Shown here: piece by piece, positions 10,535-19,070 of the stretch
How positions within the stretch are numbered: the first letter of the stretch is position 1
Layout: every line of letters starts with the position of its first letter
The notes under the pieces: generated by a model
Seen by the model: only the letters and a program-made list of their open reading frames with translations
What the model was told of the DNA's origin: nothing
Databases searched by the model: none
Translations under genes and position numbers: made by a program
NCBI GenBank assembly: GCA_016110215.1
Contig: JADWQD010000011.1
Coordinates: forward strand, 186,001 to 250,000
Direction of reading: 5' to 3'
Length of the DNA: 64,000 nucleotides
Source of the DNA: Capronia americana
Taxonomy: Eukaryota; Ascomycota; Eurotiomycetes; Chaetothyriales; Herpotrichiellaceae

Positions 10535-11065
10535 TACTTAGTTCATCTTGATGTAATCCTGAGGACGACGCAACGAGTACACATGCATAAATTGAACAAC
10601 GGAATGATAAATGAATCGTGATAGATTGCGGAGTACAGGACATAGAAAATGACAAGGCGTGGCACTTGAAGCACAACGCCACAAAGCTGACCACATATCG
10701 TCCGTCCGTTGCTCATGAAATTCCTCCAACTCCTCGCCTACCTAGAACCTCGAAAACGACCAACCACAGCAATCAATCAAGGCAGGAATTGAACCTATTA
10801 GCCAACCTGAATAGGCACACCCAGTCATCAGATGAGTAGGGAGAGAATTCTCCTACTCCCGAGAACCATTCGCATATCCCAATCCTCTCTAGGCGTACCG
10901 ACTTTCGTCTGACTGTCCGAGTCCTCCGAGTCGAGAGATTCTTCGAACCCAGGGGACGAAAGAATCGTGTATTTTGTCCATGTGTAGAACTGGGATTCGC
11001 CAACTGCTTTCGTGCTCCTGCGCACGCCAGGCCTGGTCAAAGGAGGCTGATACGGCTTCTGAACC
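10535..11065. other. convergent intergenic region, possible terminal exon of the ankyrin gene
   Basis: Between the 3' ends of TSR1 (+) and the ankyrin gene (-). On the minus strand 11032-10828 stays open in a frame that can be joined to the ankyrin gene by a 55-nt intron (see findings), ending in a peptide with SSPGFEESLDSEDSDSQ. Otherwise nothing is seen. Confidence 0.4.
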
Positions 11066-14000
11066 TTATCGTGTCGGGGGCTCGTACTTCTCCAGGAACT
11101 CCATCACGTACCACTGGTTACCAGCTTTGGCGTACTTCATGGCACTAGTACACACGTCCGAAATAGACCTTGGTCCGTTGTAGTTGTCGAGGAGAAGTTT
11201 CACCGTGTCGATCCGTCCCCGCTTAGCTGCGCCATCAATGGCCCTCCGTCCACTTACAGGACTTGGATCCGCATCAATATCTGCCCCATGCTCCAGTAAG
11301 ATCTGGGCAATCCGCAAATATCCCTTCATCGCCGCGGCTTGCAGCGCGGTAACGCCGGAGTGTGGGGCCGCAGGAGCGTTGACTTCCGCTCCTTCCTTGA
11401 GCAGAAATTGTACGAATTCGACATCGCCAACCTCGACTGCAGCTTGAAGGGCAGTCCTTCCAACTGGTGCGAATGATGGTGGTGCATTGATCTCAGCACC
11501 GAGCTCAATCAACCTGCGAGCACAACGAAGGTTTTTCTCCATTCGGAGGGGCGATGCGGCCCATCTGACACGGTATATCACACCCTGTAGAGGGGTGAAC
11601 GAACCAACAAATCGTTGATTTACCTTCGCGCCGTACGAGACCAACAGCTCCATTGTGTTGACCATTTGGTTACTCAATTTCGGTTCGTCATGATTGCCCG
11701 GATAGAAGAGATGAGGGTCACAGGCATAGACGAGTGGATAGCCGACGTGGACATCAACGCCTGAAGACAGAAGCAGACTGACCATTTGTTCGTCTCCAGA
11801 TTTGCAGGCATGCTCGAGAGGGAGGATTCTAGATCTACGTGAGCCCTCCGTTGCGGCAATGGGTACGTACGGATCCGCCCCATTCCGCAACAGTAGCTCA
11901 GTAATTTCTTGGTCCGAGTTGCACACTGAGATACAGAGAGGTGTATATTCTTCGCCAGCAAAGTCAACGATACAGTTGATATCTGCCCCGCGTGCCAACA
12001 GGTATGTGATGATGTCTTTGGACCGGCGGGCGACTGCCAAGTGAAGTGCGGTCAATCCGCAAGTGGGCGGAAAACGGTCAGGAGGTGTATTAGTACCGTT
12101 CACATCAGCCCCAGAACTGCAAAGACAAGCAACAACATCCAATTGGCCTGTAATCACTGCCCATTGAAGCGGAGGTATCAAACCTAGTGGAATTTCGGGC
12201 TTGCTTCCAGCCCAATTCTTCAAAAATGAGAGTTGTTCGCCCTTGTACAGATCTTTGCGCATCGGATACGGATCGGTGGTATCTGCGCCCCACTTGATCA
12301 AGAGGGAGACGAGATCCAGGTCTTCGACCATGATTGCTGCTGTCAATGGCGATATTCGAGCCCTTGGATCTCCATTCGGATTGACTCCACTGCACAAAAG
12401 CCACTTCACGCGGTCGCGGTTTCGGTGTTTCACAGACCAATACAGAATTGTTGCTCCATCATTAGGACCAAGAGAAAAATCCAGATTCGCACCTGCTCTT
12501 AGCAAGCTGTCAAATATGGCAGTAGAGCCTTTCTCAGCAGCTCGCTCGAGTGGTGTTCCTCCACCTCGCCCGGCTGAGGACCCATTCGGGTCCGCACCAG
12601 CGAGAAGCATCTGTTCAACCATAGCTTCGTCTCCGGCAAGGACAGCTCCCTCCAGAGGCGACATGCCGAAGTCCTGGACGTGAACTGGATTTATTATTGC
12701 GCCCTTTGATAATAGAAGGTCGAGGGTTTCGGCGCGGGCATAACGTGCTGCAATAGCCAGCGGCGAAGTACCATGTATCGGATTGACGTTTGCGCCGTAG
12801 CCCAGGAGCAGCTCTGCAATATGGGTGTCTGGCAGGCATGCTGCACCCTGTAGCGGGTAAAGGACTACAATTCGTGGACCGGTGTCATCGCAATCCATGT
12901 CATCGTCATCCATGTCATCCTTACCCATGTCGTTGTCACCCATGTCCTTGTTATGGAGCCTGCGGATAAGCTCTTCCCTTTCTGCGCTTTCAGGGACGTC
13001 CCAAGGGAAGAGATTTGGGTCGGCGCCATGCTCAAGCAACAATTGCACTATTTCGAGATTGTTATGTTCGGTGGCGACGACCAGTGGCGATTTGTACAAG
13101 TATTCCCCCCAGTCTGCGATTAATTCGCCAATGTACCCTGCAACAGGGCCATTGGCATCAGCTCCATACTTCAGAAGAAGGCCGACCAGCGGAGCGTTGC
13201 CCGACATCACGGCAGCAGACAGTGGCGTTGAATTCGGTGCATGTCCATCCAAGAACGCCTTGGACCAGGAACCAGTGAAAGGAGGTATGGGTGTTAAACA
13301 GCATTCATCCACAGACCCGCCCGCCTGTATCACCCTTTCGATCGTTTCCGGAGTAGCACCCGAACGTATCGCCAACGTGGTCACTGGACCGGGTCCGACC
13401 GTGCGTGATGATTGCAGTAATAAGGGAAGGACTTCGTTGGCGATCCTCGTAGAAGCAGCTCTGCTGCATACTTCGCGTTTGGAGAACCAGAAAGCTTCGC
13501 AGGGGCAATAGAAACGAGGCACTCCATAAACTTCGGATGCAAATCCCTCAACCGTCTTACGACCCAAAGGACACCTGTAATGATGAACAAGCGAATCATC
13601 TAGTCGAATTGGTTGTAGGTCGGCCGCAGCATTGATCAGCAGTTGAATGATACGGAGTCTTTCAAGCTCGACTGCTTTTAGTATCAAAGTCGTTGTTTCC
13701 AAACCAGCGGACTGGCGATTGATGTTTACTTTGTTCTTTACCGCGCTTTGGAGCAGCCGTGGCACGTCCATTTGTACTGCCGCGAATAGAAGTTCGGATA
13801 TGATCGCCTGAGTGCTGGGTTCTTCCCTCAGAGGTAGCATGTCGAAGGCCTGATGTCCCGCCACTTCGTCAAGGAAGATCACAAAAGTGCAGCGCTTTTC
13901 ATATGACAGCACGTCGTTGGCGAGCAGAAGTGCCATGAATGAGACCAGCACCTGCATCCTCTTTGACGAAGTAGGGTCAATCAGCTGATTGACGGAGTCC

Positions 14001-14799
14001 AGTGTCTCTTTCTCATATTTCTCGGGCATATACGGCGCCATCATCGCCAATACTGCAGTCAGAGTTTCCTGCCGAGTTTCCAACATGGATACGTTGAGTA
14101 CGCTGGCAATTTTGTCACTGACAAAGTCGCTATGACGAGCATGGGTGACCAGTTCAAAGATGGAGTCAGGCTCGCTGAAATCTAGCATCGCGGACGGCAA
14201 AGGTGATGGAGACCGATCTCTGTCCATCGGGAAAAGTTCTGGTATGATCCTGTCGAGCTGATCTCGCAGTTTATGCCATGGCAATTCAACCCGAAGGCAC
14301 CGTGGTAGCTGGATCTTTGGGCGAATAGTAATCCCATCAGGAGTACGCGCTCTCAAGATTGCTGGGATAATGATGTCTCTCGAAGTAGATGCCGTGAGTT
14401 TTGGAGTCAACTTCAATGTCGGCAGGTCGTATCGAGAGATTTCCCTTTTCAATTTCTTTGTCGGAACAGGGATTCCGTGGAGGAAGACGTGCACATCAGT
14501 GGCGTCCAGATTCTTGCGTTTCAAAGCCAGACTGACGTCCTTCCAGAGATCACCCTGCTGGTTCTTTTTGATGTTCCAGGCTTTTAGCTTTCTCTTGTAC
14601 TGCGCTTCGCTATGCAATAAATGAGCTTAGGCAAAACCAAGGATACCGGGCGATTTGACTACCTTGCCCGGAAGTTATGATCGCTGGCCATCTGATCCAT
14701 CACTCGAGCCAACGTCAGAGCCTGGTCGACATAAAGCTCACAGATGGCCGGTTTGTGTCTCTCCCATTCGGCCCTAGAGATCTCACATGGTGCTGACAT
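11066..14799 (-). CDS. Clr5-domain ankyrin-repeat protein
   Basis: Two exons on the minus strand, 14799-14663 and 14609-11066, give 1226 residues. The 53-nt intron joins DHNFRA to SEAQYKRKLKAWNIKKN, rebuilding a Clr5 domain (PF14420): EW.RHKP.I..LY...LTLARVMDQM, then FRAS.AQYKRKLKAW. Clr5 is a fungal N-terminal domain, probably DNA- or protein-binding. A ~250-residue helical region follows, then ankyrin repeats through most of residues 300-1200, with repeated forms such as GADPN, PLxAAVxxG and VxxLLxxGA. Repeats this numerous usually form an extended protein-binding solenoid. The ATG at 14799 is the first in frame. Such Clr5-ANK proteins are expanded in Pezizomycotina and their roles are mostly unknown. 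A further short exon at 11032-10828 is possible, which would replace the last three codons before the stop at 11066. Confidence 0.85.
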
Positions 14800-15464
14800 G
14801 GTGAATGCGCTGCCGGAGGCCGGGCAGCTTCGGCGTTGTGCTGTCTTCAAGTAGGATCCGTGATGGTCATGAGGCCCTCCGGCCTGGGAAGGGATCCCAT
14901 TTTAATGCTTGGGATGAGAACAAGAAAACGGTTGATCAGGCTGAGAGGTGAGGAACGGTTCAATCAAGGCCACGCATGATTGGCATGATCCAAAAGTACG
15001 CCAATGAAATAGCGCCCAACCCCCAGTCGGCAAGGCGCAGCAACCTGCCAGACGTGCAGTAGGGCAGCAGGACAATGGTTGTGATTCGATATTACCAAAA
15101 GGTTTCTGCATGGAGAAGGACGAGTAAGAAGAGGAGCTGAAGCTGGAATATGGAACGTGTATGGAAAGCGGTTAATTACGTGGCGGGTTTTATCCCGCAT
15201 CCCGGTGGACTTCAAGAGCAAAGTGGCAGTACGGTTGACTGGGCAGCCGCCTCAGGACATTTCAAATACATATCAGCACAGTCCTTGCTTTCAACTTGGT
15301 CTACCACAGTGCACCACAGGGAGATGTAACATATCTCAGCCATCAGCAGTCTGCCGTTAGACTGACGCTTTTAGACTCTCACCTGCAATATCATGTGATA
15401 ATCAGCACGACAATGGACACCCAACTGCCAGCAGCGACTCCTAAACATGGTTGGTATTAATCAT
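14800..15464. other. intergenic region, nothing recognised
   Basis: Promoter side of the Clr5-ankyrin gene and 3' flank of the Cys-rich membrane protein gene. No coding frame, RNA gene or repeat could be supported. Confidence 0.5.
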
Positions 15465-16393
15465 CTAGAATGTACTCTGTATATGCGGACGATCTCCTCT
15501 TGAACCATCCACCATCTCATACGCAGGTGCCGCTTGACCTCCAAGTCGTCTCTGCTCTTTCATCTCTTTCCACTTCTTCCACGAAAACCACAGTCCCGCC
15601 CCCATGAAGACCAGTGTGAAGATGCCCACCACGATTCCCACAATATCCGACGCGTCGAGTCCGTCCTCTCCACTTCGAGAAGGCTCCGATGCACCACCTC
15701 CGCTCCCTTCGTTACCACCGGCGTTTGCCTCCCTTGTCGAAGTTGTTTGTGGCGCTTGAGAAGAGGTCGAGGCCGAAGAGGTTGATTTGGCAGACGGAGG
15801 CGGCTCGCTGGTGGAAGTTGTCGGCCCTACTTTCCCACGCATCAGCGATGCCAGGGAACAAGCAGGCAAGCGAATCCGAAAATGCCTGCGAGTATGGCCA
15901 CGGCGAACCACTCACTTTGAGAGCTGGGGGTTGTCCGAGTCGCCTGCGAAGAGACGAAGACTGTTTCGGTCGGAGTGCTGCTCGTGACTGTGACGGTCAC
16001 TGGCTCATTACTGGGTGAAGGCTCCGCGGACTGCGTAGCGGTTGCTGTCACCGTCGCTGGCGCTGTAAAGGTACAGTATCGATCGTATATTGATACGGCA
16101 GCCTTGTAATCGTACGCGTCGGCGCAGGTGGTGAAGCCCGTGTATATGCAGGACGAGAGGATCAAGGACGCTTCCGGTCGCAGGTCTTCGCGGCAGTAGC
16201 ATTCGCTCGAGTCACATCCAAGCTCACATCCTAGCCAACATCCTCCTCCTGGAATCCAGATGCCTCCAGCAACACAGGCCCTGACGCAGTCTCGTTCACT
16301 TTGGAGCTCAAGATCCTGACCGATCAAAATGTCCGAAGCGCAACACCCGGCGATGAGAAAGGCTACATGGTATACAAAAATGCCAACGACCAT
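15465..16393 (-). CDS. secreted Cys-rich, Ser/Thr-stalked single-pass membrane protein
   Basis: Two exons, 16393-15916 and 15829-15465, give 280 residues. Residues 1-19 form a signal peptide (MVVGIFVYHVAFLIAGCCA). A cysteine-rich ectodomain follows (about residues 36-110, with C...C.GGCWLGCELGC...CYC), resembling small fungal extracellular modules but not clearly CFEM or WSC. A Thr/Ser/Pro-rich, probably O-glycosylated stalk continues across the intron, then one transmembrane helix (DIVGIVVGIFTLVFMGAGLW) and a basic cytosolic tail. This is the architecture of fungal cell-wall sensors or cell-surface proteins. The intron donor is a perfect GTGAGT; the only acceptor that keeps the transmembrane frame is AAAG, which is weak. 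Without splicing the first exon stops after a second hydrophobic stretch (WFAVAILAGIFGFACLLVP), so an alternative membrane-anchored form is possible. Confidence 0.7.
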
Positions 16394-16846
16394 GTCTGAG
16401 AATTGTGTGCTGCAGTCTGGACGGATGGAGCGCAGTAACGAAATCTCGGCCTAATATGCAGTACTTCATGGAGAGGGCGCGAAAGGAGAACCAGTTCTCT
16501 ATAACTATCGCTGGCACTCTCATACTCAGTATGCACACTGCCGCAGTCATGGGGCAGTGCTCGCCAGGCCCTTTCCTCCTGTTCAGCGCAAAAGGAGGCG
16601 CCACCAGGGCACGAAATGCATGGCCAAGACTTTTGGCTGCAGCGGGCAATTTGTTCACAGTCCCTGATACGAAGCACTCACAGCCTCCTACAAAACCTGG
16701 CTGGCAATTCGGTTGAAAGATTCTAGAAGCCAACGGCCATTGCAGGCAGAGAGAGTCGCAGGTACCGACGACTGTTCTGTGACCGTGCAGTACATCGAAA
16801 TCAGGCTGGGGGCAGCCTTACCACTTGCCCATGAGGCTGCCTCGCT
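16394..16846. other. intergenic region, nothing recognised
   Basis: Between the Cys-rich protein start (minus strand) and the 3' end of the coiled-coil gene. Overlapping open frames on both strands lack features of real genes. Confidence 0.5.
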
Positions 16847-18241
16847 TCACGCCTTCGCCTTTTCCTTTTTCTTTCTTTCCAACATCTCTATATCGCTCTT
16901 CACCGTCTCCATCTCCGCTTCAATCTCTGCATACCTCCTTCCCAGCTTCGTCATCACCTCAACCCCAGCAGCACCTTTCCCTCCAGGATCCAATTCCTCA
17001 TATTCGCCCACAACCCCCTCCAGCACTCTCAGCCGTTCATCCACTTCTCTTTCCCCCTTCTCCATTTGCTGAAATCTCGCCCTCGCCAATCTTCTCTTCT
17101 CTTCCGTCTCAGGCGCCGTATCGACCTCTCTTCGCGCCTCTAGCACGAGAACCTGCGTCTTCAACGCCATAGTCTGCGCAACCGTGCTCAAAAACGCAAC
17201 TCTCACCCCATTATACCGACTAAGAACCCCATGCTTGGAACTTTCAAGGTGCGTGATCTGCAGGTGAAGCAGCGTGCGTTGCAGCGAGAGCAGGGAATGC
17301 AGCGTCGAAGCCAGACGAGCAAGGGAAGAGGGCAGGGTGGTCGTGCGCAGGGTGTTTAACTTCTCAACTTGGACTTGCAGGGAGGAGGTGAGCGATGAGG
17401 AGGAATCTCGGCTAGAGACCACGTCACTTTGGAGCGCGAGGTCTGAGAGCGCGGAGAGAGAGGATTCGAGAGTCGTGACGCGGGAAGAGACCGCGTTCGC
17501 GATATGCAGAATGTTGGTCCTGAACAGGTCGATGTCCTCGGCGAGAGGATCATCTTCCCTTCCTCCAACCGACCTGTCCGGCGTAGTCCGGTCGAGGTAC
17601 GCCGAGATGATCAAGACGAGATCTCGTAGTCGTGGTGGTAATCCTTTACCTCGATTCATAGCTGACGCCGAACCTCTCAAAGGCTCATCTCCCACGTCAT
17701 GATTCGTGATATCGATATTTCGATCCTGCGCCGTCGTACCCCCAGTAATCGGTATCGAAATCGGTATCCGACTCGACTGTTCAACTCTACCGCTTTCCGC
17801 GCCCTCATCCCCTAGATACGCAACCTCGGAAAGTATCTCCCTCAAGATACCATCTTTCATATTCCTCACCCTCACGGCACGGAGGAGGTCTTCAAGCCCT
17901 AACGATGGTTGTTGATCCTTCTTTTCACCATCGTGGACCTCTCCCGGCCTCAGATCCGACTCATCGCCGCCTTCTCTATCTCCATCCCCATCCCCGTCCC
18001 CATCCCCGTCGCCAGCAGGCGTATACGAAGCCCTGGCATCATCGTCTACACTTCTTCCTCCTCCTCCTCGGCTTGGTCCATGCCGAAACCGAGCCTTCGA
18101 ATCCCACTCCCGCGCCCGAGCTTCATTCACCCGCCCCTTACTCGACCCATCTGCCTCGAGTAGTTGCCCCGTGATATGCGCCCAAGCGGTCGCGAACGAA
18201 GGGTACGCCTCGAGATCCTGCGCGGGGATGACGGGGATCAT
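16847..18241 (-). CDS. coiled-coil protein of unknown function
   Basis: A single-exon frame of 464 residues from the first ATG at 18241; the frame is open further upstream but contains no ATG there. The N-terminal block (MIPVIPAQDLEAYPSFATAW) is followed by a disordered region with a GDGDGDGDGD tract encoded by a CCCCGT/CCCCAT repeat at about 17983-18014. The second half is strongly helical: Leu-heptad segments around 255-345 and a charged coiled coil from about 385 to the basic end (ERKKKEKAKA). This organisation is seen in structural subunits such as spindle or kinetochore components, including fungal augmin-like proteins, but no diagnostic motif lets me name it. The compositional bias in the middle makes homology calls risky. 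Confidence 0.7.
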   Translation of the reverse strand: MIPVIPAQDLEAYPSFATAWAHITGQLLEADGSSKGRVNEARAREWDSKARFRHGPSRGGGGRSVDDDARASYTPAGDGDGDGDGDGDREGGDESDLRPGEVHDGEKKDQQPSLGLEDLLRAVRVRNMKDGILREILSEVAYLGDEGAESGRVEQSSRIPISIPITGGTTAQDRNIDITNHDVGDEPLRGSASAMNRGKGLPPRLRDLVLIISAYLDRTTPDRSVGGREDDPLAEDIDLFRTNILHIANAVSSRVTTLESSLSALSDLALQSDVVSSRDSSSSLTSSLQVQVEKLNTLRTTTLPSSLARLASTLHSLLSLQRTLLHLQITHLESSKHGVLSRYNGVRVAFLSTVAQTMALKTQVLVLEARREVDTAPETEEKRRLARARFQQMEKGEREVDERLRVLEGVVGEYEELDPGGKGAAGVEVMTKLGRRYAEIEAEMETVKSDIEMLERKKKEKAKA

Positions 18242-19070
18242 TATGCCGTGCTGCTCACGAGTGCGCAACGCAACGCAGCGCAGCGCCGCGGAGCAGCTCT
18301 GATTACTTTGGTCGGGGTGACCGCGTCGTGTTACGGCACTCAAACTTTCCTATGTAGATATAGGTAGAGCTAAGGCTGTTGTTGTTGACGTTGACGTTGT
18401 TGTATTGTCCTCTGCAGTTGTGGGACGATCTCAATCCTCCTATTAGACAATAGTGATGGTTTTGTGAAGATACGATGTCTTGGGTTGGTGTGGTGTGGTT
18501 TGGATACGTATAGTTATCTACGCGGAGGACATGATTTGATGAACGCGAAGGTGAAAGTCGCACGTCAAAGATGTCGTAATGGCGCGTCTTGGTTGGTGCT
18601 TTCGTCGGCGGGCAGCCTTGCGTACTCGTCTCGTTAGGCTCTTCATCTGCACCACAGTACAGTACATCTTCTCTCTCCCAAGGCGGCGGTCGAATGTGTG
18701 GTATCGCAATGGTCACGTTCAAACGACTCGGAACAGTGCGAATATCAACCTTCTTGCAATGGTTTGGTTTCTGCTCATGCAGTTGTTCTCCTCGCTTCAG
18801 CTCAAAGGCCGGTTCTTAGTTTGTCGATTTCTCAATGCAAAAGTACATACATCATACAAACGCTGCCAAACTTGGTCTTCTCCGGCGCAGCCCTTGCATG
18901 CGCAGCCTGTCTGAAGCCGCTGGTCAATATGCCGATTTGACTCCGCGTGTCCTTGATTGCGATGTAATGCTCGCACCTCCCAAGGCCATGCGCCATGTGT
19001 CTTCGAAATGCTAAGCAAAGATCTCAATGCCCGACACCAGGCACACCTGACCGATATGCTTGGGTTGCAT
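18242..19070. other. intergenic region with a GTT/GACGTT repeat
   Basis: About 830 bases between the coiled-coil gene start and the BDF1 stop. A short simple repeat of gttgttgttgacgttgacgttgttg lies near 18376-18401. No gene or RNA is recognised. Confidence 0.5.

Noticed and set aside
10780..10815. tRNA T-arm-like ggttcaattcc on the minus strand
   Set aside because: The flanking bases do not pair into a five-base T stem, and no acceptor, D or anticodon arm is found at the right distance.
17983..18014. CCCCAT/CCCCGT repeat as a possible minisatellite or binding array
   Set aside because: It lies in frame within the coiled-coil gene and encodes a Gly-Asp tract, so it is coding low complexity.
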